Shown: positions 49,204 to 58,106 of the stretch, in pieces
Layout of the letters: each line of letters starts with the position of its first letter
How positions within the stretch are numbered: the stretch's first letter is position 1
Assembly: GCA_965660875.1 (NCBI GenBank)
Contig: CBFIBQ010000019.1
Coordinates: 1 to 63,537 of the forward strand
DNA: 63,537 bases
Reading direction: 5' to 3'
Source of the DNA: UBA6770 sp965660875
GTDB taxonomy: Bacteria; Bacteroidota; Bacteroidia; Flavobacteriales_G; Salibacteraceae
Position numbers and translations under genes: made by a program
Notes under the pieces: generated by a model
What the model saw: the letters and a program-made list of their open reading frames with translations, nothing else
Told to the model about the DNA's origin: nothing
Databases searched by the model: none

Positions 49204-49990
49204 ATTGTTTCTTGTTTGTTGCTTGAGTATAGTTCTTTTTCGGGGGCAAGCACAAAGCTTAAAGTTGAAAGCTGAAATTCCGACCAGTGGAGACTTCCTT
49301 AGAGTTGATAATTTTGGTAAACTGTATATCATTAATAATAATGAGATTACGCTCTATAACTCCGACGGAAAATTAATTGCCAGAAATAGCAACAAACTTT
49401 ATGGAGAAATTAGCGACCTTGATGCCAGTAACGGCTTAGAATTATTACTTTTTTTTAAGAACCTATCACAAATAGTTTTTTTAGATAATCAATTGGCGGA
49501 GAAGGGCAAAGAACTTTCATTAGAAGAAATTGGCTTTGATCAGGTTACTCTGGCATGCACCAGTCACGGATTGGGCCTTTGGTTGTTCGATCAAACAACC
49601 TTTGAGTTATCCCGCCTGGATCAAAATGGAAAATTCACAACAAAAAGTGGCAGTCTTTTGCAGATTCTTGGGTTCGCTCCGCAACCAAATTTTATGCGAG
49701 AGGTTAATAATTGGGTCTACCTGAACGACCCTCAAAGAGGAATCCTGGTCTTTGATATTTATGGCGCCTATTACAAAACAATTCCAATAAAGGAGGTGGA
49801 CTACTTTCAGATAAAGGAAGATCAGGTTTTTTATGTAAAAAATAACTACTTACAAAGCTTTGATATAAAAGAACTGACCTACGACACGTTATTTGAATTT
49901 GACACGCAGAAAAGAGCTGTTTTTCTGACAAAAAATCAGATTAATGTGTTGGACGATAGGTCGTTAAAGTTATTTGAGTATCGGCCGTAA
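49184..49990 (+). CDS. Exported beta-propeller-like protein, unknown function
   Basis: A 268-residue protein with a signal peptide (LFLVCCLSIVLFRGQAQ). The mature part has repeated strand patterns (RVDNFGKLYIINNNEITLY, GLGLWLFDQTTFELSRLDQNG and similar), suggesting a small beta-propeller. I recognise no precise family. Its start overlaps GH3 by 20 bp, so it is translated from the same mRNA. A deoxynucleoside kinase follows 68 bp later. I recall GH3, this protein and dNK adjacent in other Flavobacteriia. Confidence 0.65.
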   Translation: MPWGVYKLFLVCCLSIVLFRGQAQSLKLKAEIPTSGDFLRVDNFGKLYIINNNEITLYNSDGKLIARNSNKLYGEISDLDASNGLELLLFFKNLSQIVFLDNQLAEKGKELSLEEIGFDQVTLACTSHGLGLWLFDQTTFELSRLDQNGKFTTKSGSLLQILGFAPQPNFMREVNNWVYLNDPQRGILVFDIYGAYYKTIPIKEVDYFQIKEDQVFYVKNNYLQSFDIKELTYDTLFEFDTQKRAVFLTKNQINVLDDRSLKLFEYRP

Positions 49991-50058
49991 TTGTTAAGAA
50001 CTTTTCAATGTTAGCCCTTACAGATTTTATATTTTAGTTTGCTTTAAATAGGAGAAAA

Positions 50059-50673
50059 ATGCACATCGCAATAGCCGGAAATATAGGATCAGGGAAGACA
50101 ACTTTAACTACTTTATTATCGAAACACTATAAGTGGGATGCGCATTTTGAAGATGTAGATGACAATCCATATTTGAACGATTTTTATGGTGACATGCAGC
50201 GTTGGTCTTTTAACCTTCAGATTTATTATTTGAATAGTCGTTTTGCTCAAATTCAAGAGATTAAAGAATCGGGTAAAACCGTTATTCAAGATCGAACAAT
50301 TTATGAGGATGCCTTTATTTTTGCGCCGAACTTGCATGCAATGGGCCTAATGACAACCAGAGATTTTGAAAACTACTTTTCACTATTCAACTTGATGGAA
50401 TCCTTTATTTCACCTCCAGATTTATTAATTTACCTAAGAGCTTCTGTTCCAACTTTGGTGAGCCAAATACAGAGCAGAGGGCGAGAGTATGAGGAGCAAA
50501 TTAGATTGGATTACTTAAAGCGATTAAACGAGCGCTACGAAGCTTGGATATCTACTTACAATAAAGGTAGAGTAGTAGTAGTAAACGTTGACGACAACAA
50601 CTTTAAAGAAGATAAAGAAGATTTAGGTAAAATCATTTCCATGATTGATGCAGAGCTACACGGTTTGTTCTAA
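50059..50673 (+). CDS. Deoxynucleoside kinase (second copy)
   Basis: A 204-residue dNK. The P-loop is IAGNIGSGKTTLTTLL, then FEDVDDNPYLNDFYGDMQRWSF, the catalytic/base-binding IQDRTIYEDAFIFA, and the lid RGREYEEQI. Unlike the copy at 43113 it keeps the canonical DRTIYED motif, closer to characterised deoxyadenosine kinases. A Shine-Dalgarno-like AGGAG precedes the ATG. It overlaps the convergent barrel gene by 4 bp. Confidence 0.9.
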   Translation: MHIAIAGNIGSGKTTLTTLLSKHYKWDAHFEDVDDNPYLNDFYGDMQRWSFNLQIYYLNSRFAQIQEIKESGKTVIQDRTIYEDAFIFAPNLHAMGLMTTRDFENYFSLFNLMESFISPPDLLIYLRASVPTLVSQIQSRGREYEEQIRLDYLKRLNERYEAWISTYNKGRVVVVNVDDNNFKEDKEDLGKIISMIDAELHGLF

Positions 50674-51668
50674 AACAATCTGGCAGTTTCATCCGCCTCT
50701 TCTTCTTTAATCCAATACCGATAGATTAAACGCACTTGAAAAATTAAACCATCCTTTAGGTCGGGATTGAGTTGTGTTCTATCACCACCAAATCTAAAAG
50801 CACTAAAACCCCAATCAACCCTATCCCCATATTCGTACTGTCTGAAAGAGCGCCCAATAGAGTGTCCAACTTTAGTTTGAATAAGGAAACTCTTTTTAAT
50901 GTTGAATTGAGTATACAGAAAGAGCTCATTGGATGCTTTCACCATGTATTGTTCGGCGGGGAAGTTTGCAGGAGGATTGTTAGTTTGCAGACCCTGTTGT
51001 GGAATGTAGAAAGATCTTACAAAAGCTGAAAAATTCATTCCCGTGGTAAACCATTTTTTCCAAGTATAGTTCATGTCTGCCCAAACGGGTAATGTCCAAT
51101 TCATCTCGAACTTTTTATTTGGGCTTCGATACCAAATACCAAGCAAAGGGACGAAAAATGGCCCGAAAACCTCAGAGTTATAATACAAACCGTACCTGAA
51201 AAATAAGTTTTCCTTTTTCTTTTGCTTTAGCAGGGCAAGTCCAGCAAGCTGTGTGTTTTTCTTGTTGAAAGCTTTTAAGTTACCTGTTGTTTTTGGAAGT
51301 ACTAAATATTGCCCTGACCAAGTATCGTTGTGTTGCCAAGATAAGCCAGCTTTTAAGGTATGCATGTTGAACCTTTCAAAGTCCACAGTTAGATTTTCGG
51401 GATAAGTATATAAGCTTAAATGGTCGTAAGATAAGCCCGTAATAATCACAAACTTTTCGTTCAGTTTTATTGGAAGTGTTAAGTCAATTCCAAATTCTTC
51501 AATATTGGTTCCTGAGTTTTTATACCCACTGGTTGTATCGTTAACAAAACTATTCTGAGGGGAGGTATTTCCTTGCACCCGAAACAAATCCACATAATCC
51601 TGGCCAATTACGGTTTGGCTTACTGCAACTATGCACAAAAAAAAGAGCCATGAAGAAACTTTCCACAT
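50670..51668 (-). CDS. DUF6268-like outer-membrane beta-barrel protein
   Basis: A 332-residue exported protein. The signal peptide (SSWLFFLCIVAVSQTVIGQ) is followed by aromatic-rich strands such as KFVIITGLSYDHLSLYTY and FFRYGLYYNSEVFG, ending RLIYRYWI. This matches the DUF6268 pattern as I know it. The function is unknown. The first codons, from ATG at 51668 through the signal peptide, coincide with the hairpin and U-tract that terminate the upstream yceI transcript. A TAaaTTTG promoter box ends five bases before the ATG. Confidence 0.75.
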   Translation of the reverse strand: MWKVSSWLFFLCIVAVSQTVIGQDYVDLFRVQGNTSPQNSFVNDTTSGYKNSGTNIEEFGIDLTLPIKLNEKFVIITGLSYDHLSLYTYPENLTVDFERFNMHTLKAGLSWQHNDTWSGQYLVLPKTTGNLKAFNKKNTQLAGLALLKQKKKENLFFRYGLYYNSEVFGPFFVPLLGIWYRSPNKKFEMNWTLPVWADMNYTWKKWFTTGMNFSAFVRSFYIPQQGLQTNNPPANFPAEQYMVKASNELFLYTQFNIKKSFLIQTKVGHSIGRSFRQYEYGDRVDWGFSAFRFGGDRTQLNPDLKDGLIFQVRLIYRYWIKEEEADETARLF

Positions 51669-51673
51669 GGCTC
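51637..51673 (-). terminator. Terminator of hppA-yceI, inside the next gene's signal-peptide codons
   Basis: On the minus strand GAGCCATG (51673-51666) pairs with CATGGCTC (51652-51645) over a 13-nt loop, followed by eight T (51644-51637). It lies 27 bp after the yceI stop. The ATG of the next gene is in the left arm. Confidence 0.8.
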
Positions 51674-51680
51674 AAATTTA
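51673..51680 (-). promoter_or_regulatory. Promoter -7 box (TAaaTTTG) of the DUF6268-like gene
   Basis: An exact TAnnTTTG match on the minus strand, four bases before the ATG at 51668. A transcript from it would be leaderless, as proposed for mrp. No -33 TTG was found at the usual distance. Confidence 0.45.
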
Positions 51681-51699
51681 TAATTTCTATCGTATGGTA

Positions 51700-52356
51700 C
51701 TACTTAGCAGAGGGGTCGATTAATACCAAGTTAAATTTTAATCGAATTTCGTCATTGATAAATTTATCTCCTAAGTCACCAAAAACCGATTTTGACTTGT
51801 ATTTAATATCGTATAAAGTTCGGTCAAATGTGTGCTCCCCTTCTATTACGATTATATTGGAATTTCGCTTTACATTGTAGGTAATTTCAGCACTATTACT
51901 GATTCCTTTCATCTCTAGGTCACCAAGTACCACATTATTGCCTTCCTCAGATCTAGAGCTTTGAATACTAAACCTTGCCGCTGGGTATTCAGTTACACTG
52001 AAAAAATCTTCATTTTTAAGATGATCTAATAATTTTTTGTTTGCTTGAGGGTCTTTTATATCTGTTACTTTCAATGAATTCATATCAACAACAAGTTCTC
52101 CGCCAGACACTTGATTTCCTTGAATTTCTATGGCGGAACTTAATACATTAAGGGTGCCAACATGATCCTCCGTAGGTTTGCTGCCGGTCCATTCAATAAA
52201 AGACTCCTCAGGAACAATTTCGTATGTTTTAACGACACTTTCTTTATTGTTGTCCTGTTCTTCATTTACGTTTTTGTTCTCAGGTTTATCATCGCTACAG
52301 GATAAGAATATGAACCCGATAAAAACTAGAATTAATTTGCTTGTTTTAAACATCAT
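51700..52356 (-). CDS. YceI-family lipoprotein
   Basis: A 218-residue lipoprotein. The signal peptide ends in LSCSDD, with the lipobox cysteine near residue 20. A low-complexity Asn/Glu linker follows, then a YceI domain (YEIVPEESFIEWTGSKP, GTLNVLSSAIEIQGNQV, VDMNSLKVTDI, KNEDFFSVTEYPAARFSI and EGEHTFDRTLYDIKYKS). The YceI lipocalin-like barrel binds isoprenoid-type lipids in characterised members; the ligand here is unknown. The start overlaps the end of hppA by 11 bp, so it is coupled to it. Confidence 0.85.
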   Translation of the reverse strand: MMFKTSKLILVFIGFIFLSCSDDKPENKNVNEEQDNNKESVVKTYEIVPEESFIEWTGSKPTEDHVGTLNVLSSAIEIQGNQVSGGELVVDMNSLKVTDIKDPQANKKLLDHLKNEDFFSVTEYPAARFSIQSSRSEEGNNVVLGDLEMKGISNSAEITYNVKRNSNIIVIEGEHTFDRTLYDIKYKSKSVFGDLGDKFINDEIRLKFNLVLIDPSAK

Positions 52357-54580
52357 TTTTTTCTTTTTCAATTACAACTTCTTTAACTGTTTCTGGTTTC
52401 TCTTCACCGTGGGTATTTCCAGCCATTTGACCTAAGATAGGTGCAATTACTAATCCAACTAAACAGGTAAGTTTAATAAGAATATTCATTGAAGGACCAG
52501 AAGTGTCTTTAAATGGATCACCAACTGTATCACCAGTTACTGCTGCTTTGTGAGCGTCAGATCCTTTGTAAGTCATTTCACCATCAATCATTACTCCAGC
52601 TTCAAAAGATTTTTTAGCGTTATCCCATGCACCACCAGCGTTGTTTTGGAAAATAGCCCACATTACGCCAGATACACATACGCCAGCCATATATCCACCA
52701 AGTGGTTCAGCGCCAAATACCAACCCGATAATTATAGGGGTGATAATCGTGATTAATCCTGGTAATAACATTTCTTTTAGGGCTGCCTTTGTAGAAATAT
52801 CTACACATTTAGCGTATTCAGGAGTACCAGTTCCTTCCATAATTCCAGGAATCTCTTTGAACTGACGTCTAACCTCTTGAACCATTTCCATAGCAGCTTT
52901 TCCAACAGATTGCATTGCTAGAGCTGAGAAGATAACTGGAATCATTCCACCAACGAATAACATAGCTAAAACGTCCGCTTTGAATATGTTAATTCCGTCG
53001 ATTCCAGTGAAAGTTACATACGCAGCAAATAATGCCAATGCTGTAAGCGCAGCAGAGGCAATGGCAAATCCTTTACCTACTGCAGCAGTAGTGTTACCTA
53101 CAGAATCTAGAATGTCTGTTCTTTCTCTAACGTGAGGCTCTAATTCACTCATTTCAGCAACTCCACCAGCATTATCAGCGATAGGGCCAAAAGCGTCAAT
53201 AGCCAATTGCATAGCAGTGGTAGCCATCATTGCTGAAGCAGCCAAGGCTACACCATAAAACCCAGCTAATGCATATGACCCATAAATAGCAGCTGCAAAC
53301 AACAGAACAGAAGCAAAAGTTGATTTCATTCCTACTGCAAGACCAGCTATAATGTTCGTCGCTGCACCAGTTGAACTGTTTTGAACAATATCCATTACAG
53401 GTTTCTTTCCCAATGAAGTATAATATGCAGTAACCATTGAAATTAATGCTCCAACGGCTAAACCAATACATGCGGAAAAGAATACATTCATTGATGAAAT
53501 TTGTTTGTAACCCTCACCAAAAAACTTCATGTTCATTGAAGCAGGTAACATCCAATCAATTAAGAAGTAACTTGCAATAAGGGTAATCAAAATAGAAACC
53601 CAGTTACCCATGTCTAAAGCTTTTTGAACTTCAGCTTCTTTGGCATCATTACTTCCAATCTTAACTAAAAGCGTTCCAATTATAGAAGCGATAATTCCAA
53701 CTCCAGCAATAACAATAGGCAGTAAAATTGGTCCCATGTTATTGAAAGCATCGACAAATGGTGTAGTGCTTGATAAATCCTTGATAAGGTAATTTCCTAA
53801 TACCATTGCAGCCAAAACCGTGGCTACATAAGAACCAAATAAATCTGCTCCCATACCGGCAACATCTCCCACGTTGTCTCCAACATTATCTGCAATTGTT
53901 GCAGGGTTTCTAGGGTCATCCTCTGGAATTCCAGCTTCAACTTTACCAACTAAGTCAGCACCAACGTCTGCAGCTTTTGTATATATACCACCACCAACAC
54001 GTGCAAACAATGCGATTGATTCAGCTCCTAAAGAAAACCCCGCTAGGGTTTCTAAAACAATTGTCATGTTCATATAAAAGCCCTGATCAGAACCCATAAA
54101 CTGACTTAAGAAGAATAAGAAAAGTAAACTCAAGCCTAAAACCGCTAAACTAGCAACACCAAGTCCCATTACGGTACCACCGCCAAATGAAACTTTTAAT
54201 GCATTTGGTAAACTTGTTTTAGCAGCCTCGGCAGTTCTAGCGTTAGCCTCCGTTGCGATGCGCATTCCAATATTACCTGCTAACGCAGAAAATATAGCTC
54301 CTAAAATAAAGGCAGGAATAATCATCCAGCTCGTTGTATCGACGAGTGTTGAAATACCAAAAAGGGCAACTGAAGCAATTACTACGAAAATTAAAAGAAG
54401 TCGATACTCAGCATTTAAAAATGCCAGTGCACCTTCCTTAATTGCGGTTGAAATTTCAACCATACGCTCGCTTCCAGCACTTTGTTTTCTTACCCAAGCG
54501 GACTTTGTCACCATTACCAATAGTCCCACAATAGCGAAAATTGGCGCGATATAAATTACATTTTGAGATAATGCATCCAT
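52346..54580 (-). CDS. hppA: Membrane-bound ion-translocating pyrophosphatase
   Basis: About 744 residues with some 16 membrane helices. The pyrophosphate site is DVGADLVGKVEAGIPEDDPRNPAT, followed by NVGDNVGD. The motif GNTTAAVGKGFAIASAALTA has alanine at the position that is lysine in K+-independent enzymes, which points to the K+-stimulated class. Whether it pumps H+ or Na+ I cannot tell. It uses PPi from biosynthesis to energise the inner membrane. I chose the ATG at 54580. yceI overlaps its 3' end. Confidence 0.95.
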   Translation of the reverse strand: MDALSQNVIYIAPIFAIVGLLVMVTKSAWVRKQSAGSERMVEISTAIKEGALAFLNAEYRLLLIFVVIASVALFGISTLVDTTSWMIIPAFILGAIFSALAGNIGMRIATEANARTAEAAKTSLPNALKVSFGGGTVMGLGVASLAVLGLSLLFLFFLSQFMGSDQGFYMNMTIVLETLAGFSLGAESIALFARVGGGIYTKAADVGADLVGKVEAGIPEDDPRNPATIADNVGDNVGDVAGMGADLFGSYVATVLAAMVLGNYLIKDLSSTTPFVDAFNNMGPILLPIVIAGVGIIASIIGTLLVKIGSNDAKEAEVQKALDMGNWVSILITLIASYFLIDWMLPASMNMKFFGEGYKQISSMNVFFSACIGLAVGALISMVTAYYTSLGKKPVMDIVQNSSTGAATNIIAGLAVGMKSTFASVLLFAAAIYGSYALAGFYGVALAASAMMATTAMQLAIDAFGPIADNAGGVAEMSELEPHVRERTDILDSVGNTTAAVGKGFAIASAALTALALFAAYVTFTGIDGINIFKADVLAMLFVGGMIPVIFSALAMQSVGKAAMEMVQEVRRQFKEIPGIMEGTGTPEYAKCVDISTKAALKEMLLPGLITIITPIIIGLVFGAEPLGGYMAGVCVSGVMWAIFQNNAGGAWDNAKKSFEAGVMIDGEMTYKGSDAHKAAVTGDTVGDPFKDTSGPSMNILIKLTCLVGLVIAPILGQMAGNTHGEEKPETVKEVVIEKEKNDV

Positions 54581-54637
54581 GTTTTTAAAGTTTAGTTCAA
54601 ATAAAATAGCAAGGCAAGAGCTTGCTAAAAACGGCTG

Positions 54638-54667
54638 CAAAAGTAGTTATTCGATTGATTAAATCAA
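54638..54667 (-). promoter_or_regulatory. Promoter of hppA-yceI (TTG - 19 nt - TActTTTG)
   Basis: On the minus strand TTG (54667-54665) and an exact -7 box TActTTTG (54645-54638) are 19 nt apart, an ideal layout. The leader of about 50 nt contains a 7-bp hairpin (TAGCAAG/CTTGCTA, 54606-54626). Confidence 0.7.
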
Positions 54668-54686
54668 GAAGAAATTTCAGGTTGAA

Positions 54687-55226
54687 TTATTGGTTTTTGA
54701 TCATGTCCAAAATGATATTCCCCGTGTAGTCTATATTTTCCAACACGGTGTCTATTGGAATAGATATTTGCATGTGCTGAACTTCTGCACTATCATAACG
54801 CGTAAAGAAGACTTTTTCGACATTTCCTTGATTTGCGTAAAAGGTGAGCTGCTCTTCAGAGTTTAATATCCAGGTACCCGCGTCTTTGTCGTTATAATTA
54901 TATTCTCTTGTTATCGTGCTTTTTTCTCCTATTACTAAATTGAGTAGCACTTTTAAGTCATAGGAGTAAGTGTTCTCTTCATCACCTTCTCCAACTCGAA
55001 CATCGTAATAACCATCGGGGTTGTTTATATTGCTTCCCGTAACTGGAAAAGTTCCGTTTCCTATTCTCGCGTTTCCATCAGCTTGTGCAAATAAGAGCGT
55101 CCAACGACCCTCTAAAACGCTTTCCGCTTTTGGTACCTTTATGGCCGTAAACGTTGGGTCATCTTTTTTACAAGAGACCAACCCTAAGAATAGCGTTAAT
55201 AAGAAGACTAGTAGTTTTATTTGCAT
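54687..55226 (-). CDS. Lipoprotein of unknown function
   Basis: A 179-residue protein. The signal peptide ends in a lipobox (LFLGLVSCKKDD, Cys19). The mature part is strand-rich (EGRWTLLFAQADG, REYNYNDKDAGTWILNSEEQLTFY), resembling lipocalin-like lipoproteins of Bacteroidota, in which a folded beta sheet tracks a property of a small ligand. I cannot name a family. It lies alone between pdhB and hppA, with hppA using its own promoter. Confidence 0.65.
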   Translation of the reverse strand: MQIKLLVFLLTLFLGLVSCKKDDPTFTAIKVPKAESVLEGRWTLLFAQADGNARIGNGTFPVTGSNINNPDGYYDVRVGEGDEENTYSYDLKVLLNLVIGEKSTITREYNYNDKDAGTWILNSEEQLTFYANQGNVEKVFFTRYDSAEVQHMQISIPIDTVLENIDYTGNIILDMIKNQ

Positions 55227-55264
55227 ACCTTCAAATAAACGAATAAAACTCTTTAAAACAAAAA

Positions 55265-56242
55265 TTACTTATACATCAATGACTTCACAGCTTCAACGAC
55301 ATCTTTGGGATGTGGAAGGGCTTCTTCTATCAATGTTGGAGAGAAAGCAAAAGGAGTATCAGATTGAGTTAACCTTTTAATCGGGGCATCTAAGTAATCA
55401 AATGCGGCACTTTGAATTCTGTAGGTAATTTCTGACGCAATTGAAGCTACAGGCCAAGACTCCTCAACAATTAATAGTCTATTGGTTTTTTTGATGGATT
55501 GAACAACAGCCGCTTCATCCCAAGGTCGAATGGTTCTTAAGTCAATTACTTCAACATTTATACCATCTTTAGATAATGCTTCAGCTGCTTCATCTACTAT
55601 TTTTAAAATTTTACCGAACGATACTATCGTACAGTCAGAGCCTTCGCGCTTTACATTTGCCTTGCCTATTGGTAAAACATATTCACCCTCAGGAACTTCA
55701 CCTTTGTCTCCATACATTTTTTCCGACTCTAAAAAAACAATTGGGTTTTCATCTCGGATCGCGGCCTTCAACAGTCCCTTTGCGTCATATGGATTAGACG
55801 GAGTTATTACTTTTAATCCCGGCACATGTGCATAAAACGCCTCAAAACTTTGGGAGTGCGTAGCAGCTAATTGACCAGCAGTGCCGTTTCCACCTCTAAA
55901 TACAATGGGTACATTATATTGGCCACCAGACATTTGTAACATTTTTGCTGCACTATTGATAATTTGGTCAGCCGCGAGTATCGCAAAATTCCAAGTCATA
56001 AATTCAACAATAGGTCGCAGTCCGTTCATGGCAGAGCCAACAGCAATTCCAGCAAAACCAAGTTCAGCAATAGGCGTGTCAATTACCCGTTTTTCGCCAA
56101 ACTCATCAAGCATTCCTTGGCTCACCTTGTAGGCACCATTATATTCAGCTACTTCTTCACCCATTAAGTACACGTTTTCATCGCGTCTCATTTCTTCGCT
56201 CATCGCCTCATTAAGCGCTTCTCTGAACTGAATTACTCTCAT
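55265..56242 (-). CDS. pdhB: Pyruvate dehydrogenase E1 component, beta subunit
   Basis: A 325-residue transketolase-type E1 beta. Blocks: FREALNEAMSEEM, LMGEEVAEYNGAYKVSQGM, DTPIAELGFAGIAVGSAM, FRGGNGTAGQLAATHSQSFE and the C-terminal VEESWPVASIASEI. With the alpha subunit it decarboxylates pyruvate using thiamine diphosphate. I chose the ATG at 56242; a longer frame adds six residues. It is divergent from etfB, the arrangement I recall from other flavobacteria. The alpha subunit and E2 are not adjacent; an E2 fragment is at the left edge of the window. Confidence 0.93.
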   Translation of the reverse strand: MRVIQFREALNEAMSEEMRRDENVYLMGEEVAEYNGAYKVSQGMLDEFGEKRVIDTPIAELGFAGIAVGSAMNGLRPIVEFMTWNFAILAADQIINSAAKMLQMSGGQYNVPIVFRGGNGTAGQLAATHSQSFEAFYAHVPGLKVITPSNPYDAKGLLKAAIRDENPIVFLESEKMYGDKGEVPEGEYVLPIGKANVKREGSDCTIVSFGKILKIVDEAAEALSKDGINVEVIDLRTIRPWDEAAVVQSIKKTNRLLIVEESWPVASIASEITYRIQSAAFDYLDAPIKRLTQSDTPFAFSPTLIEEALPHPKDVVEAVKSLMYK

Positions 56243-56264
56243 ATTGTTTTGATTTTGCAACCCA

Positions 56265-56272
56265 CAAAAATA
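56265..56272 (-). promoter_or_regulatory. Promoter -7 box (TAttTTTG) of pdhB
   Basis: An exact TAnnTTTG match on the minus strand, 22 bp before the pdhB ATG. A TTG lies 22 nt further upstream (56297-56295), slightly longer than ideal. Confidence 0.5.
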
Positions 56273-56353
56273 AAATTATAAGCGGTGTAGAAAACAACTT
56301 TTTTACAATCTTAAGCCTTGCAGATTTCAATTTTTAAAACCAAGCGATTTCAC

Positions 56354-56361
56354 TACTTTTG
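56354..56361 (+). promoter_or_regulatory. Promoter -7 box (TActTTTG) of etfBA
   Basis: An exact TAnnTTTG match followed by CAGC. It lies 35 bp before the etfB ATG. Confidence 0.55.
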
Positions 56362-56396
56362 CAGCATGTTTAAAAGGTGCTTAAAATAGCTGATAT

Positions 56397-57137
56397 ATGA
56401 AGATTTTAGTATGTGTAAGTAAGGCTCCGGATACCACTACCAAGATATCCTTTACTGATAACGACACCAAGTTTAATGAAACTGGCGTGCAGTTTATTGT
56501 AAACCCTTATGACGAGTGGTATGCTTTGGTAAGGGGCTTAGAGTTAAAAGAAAAATTAGGAGGAACCGTCACCACCGTTACAGTTGGCGGAGCTGAAAAT
56601 GACCCTATTATTAGAAAGGCCTTAGCAATAGGAGCAGATGATGCCGTTAGAATTGATTCAGCTGCGGCTGATGCATTTGCTGTGGCAAAAGAAATTACAA
56701 ATTATGCTGCTGATAAGCAGTTTGATTTGATTCTTTGTGGAAAAGAAACAATAAACTATAACGGGGCGCAAGTTCCTGGTTTAATTGCTGAATTCATGAA
56801 CTTACCTTTTGCATCTCAAGCTACAAAATTGGAAGTAGAGAATGCTGTCGCTACCATTGAATGCGATGTTCAAGGCGGGACAGAGGTGCTCGAAGCAACT
56901 TTACCAATGGTGTTGAGTGCTGCTAAAGGAATGGCAGAGCAACGTATCCCAAATATGCGTGGTATAATGGCTGCAAGAACAAAAAAATTAGAAGTTGTTA
57001 GTTCAACAGTTACGAGCAATCATAGTGAGGTAGTTGCATACAGTTTGCCACCAGAAAAATCAGAGTGCAAATATGTGGACCCAGAAAATGCAGAGGAATT
57101 AATCAATTTATTACGAAACGAGGCAAAAGCAATTTAG
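56397..57137 (+). CDS. etfB: Electron transfer flavoprotein, beta subunit
   Basis: A 246-residue ETF beta. It begins KILVCVSKAPDTTTKI and contains NPYDEWYALVRGLELKEK, ALAIGADDAVRID and LILCGKETINYNGAQVPGLIAE. EtfAB accepts electrons from acyl-CoA dehydrogenases and passes them to the quinone pool. The beta subunit binds AMP. The alpha gene follows after 2 bp. No acyl-CoA dehydrogenase is in the window. Confidence 0.95.
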   Translation: MKILVCVSKAPDTTTKISFTDNDTKFNETGVQFIVNPYDEWYALVRGLELKEKLGGTVTTVTVGGAENDPIIRKALAIGADDAVRIDSAAADAFAVAKEITNYAADKQFDLILCGKETINYNGAQVPGLIAEFMNLPFASQATKLEVENAVATIECDVQGGTEVLEATLPMVLSAAKGMAEQRIPNMRGIMAARTKKLEVVSSTVTSNHSEVVAYSLPPEKSECKYVDPENAEELINLLRNEAKAI

Positions 57138-57139
57138 AT

Positions 57140-58096
57140 ATGAGTGTAGTTGTATACGTAGATAATAAAGATGGTGCTATAGTAAAGGCGTCATACGAAG
57201 CAGTGAATTATGCTTCTAAAATCGCAACAGAAAAAGGTGTTGAATGTATCGCTGTTTCTTGCAGTAACCTTTCGAATGAAGCGTTAGAACTTGCGGGGAA
57301 TTATGGAGCAAATAAGATTATTCAAAACTCGACCGAAGGCGCAGATAACGCACAAATATCCAAATTAGTGACTTCTGTGGTAGAAGCTGAAAATGCGTCA
57401 ACTGTGGTTTTTAGTCATGATTTTTGCGGTAAAGCTGTCGCTCCTAGGGTAGCTGCTCGTTTAGATGCAGCAATAGTTTCAGGAGTGGTAGAAGTGCCAA
57501 ACTTCGAAAATGAAGTTACTGTAAAAAAATCAGTTTTTTCAGGTAAGGCCTTTGCTACCTACAAAATAAACTCTCAAATCGCTGTACTTTCTTTGTTGCC
57601 GAATTCATTGGATGTTGAGACGACCGAAAGTAAAGCTGAAGTCATTACGGATAACACAGATTTAGGTGCATCAAAGGTTACAGTCAAGGAATTCAAGAAA
57701 AAAGGTGGAGAAGGAAAAATTGATCTGACTGAAGCGGAACTAGTAGTGAGCGCAGGGCGTGGTTTAAAAGGTCCTGAGAATTGGGGTATGGTAGAAGATT
57801 TAGCTTCAACCATTGGAGCAGCTACGGCTTGTTCTAGACCAGTTGCTGATATTGGTTGGAGACCACACCACGAGCATGTTGGACAAACAGGAGTGGCTAT
57901 TCGTCCAAACTTGTATATCGCTATTGGAATATCCGGCGCTATTCAGCATTTAGCTGGTGTAAATGGTTCAAAAGTTATTGTGGTTATCAATAAAGATCCA
58001 GAGGCTCCTTTCTTTAAGGCTGCCGACTATGGTATTGTAGGCGATGCGTTTGATGTAGTGCCAAAATTAGTTGAAGCGGCCAAGGCACTCAACTAA
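57140..58096 (+). CDS. etfA: Electron transfer flavoprotein, alpha subunit
   Basis: A 318-residue ETF alpha. The C-terminal FAD-binding domain is clear (VSAGRGLKGPENWGMVEDLA, GQTGVAIRPNLYIAIGISGA and NKDPEAPFFKAADYGIVGD). It forms a heterodimer with EtfB. The ATG at 57140 is two bases after the etfB stop; a longer frame overlaps etfB and is rejected. The next gene starts 10 bp after its stop. Confidence 0.95.
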   Translation: MSVVVYVDNKDGAIVKASYEAVNYASKIATEKGVECIAVSCSNLSNEALELAGNYGANKIIQNSTEGADNAQISKLVTSVVEAENASTVVFSHDFCGKAVAPRVAARLDAAIVSGVVEVPNFENEVTVKKSVFSGKAFATYKINSQIAVLSLLPNSLDVETTESKAEVITDNTDLGASKVTVKEFKKKGGEGKIDLTEAELVVSAGRGLKGPENWGMVEDLASTIGAATACSRPVADIGWRPHHEHVGQTGVAIRPNLYIAIGISGAIQHLAGVNGSKVIVVINKDPEAPFFKAADYGIVGDAFDVVPKLVEAAKALN

Positions 58097-58106
58097 CCTG
58101 TAATAT

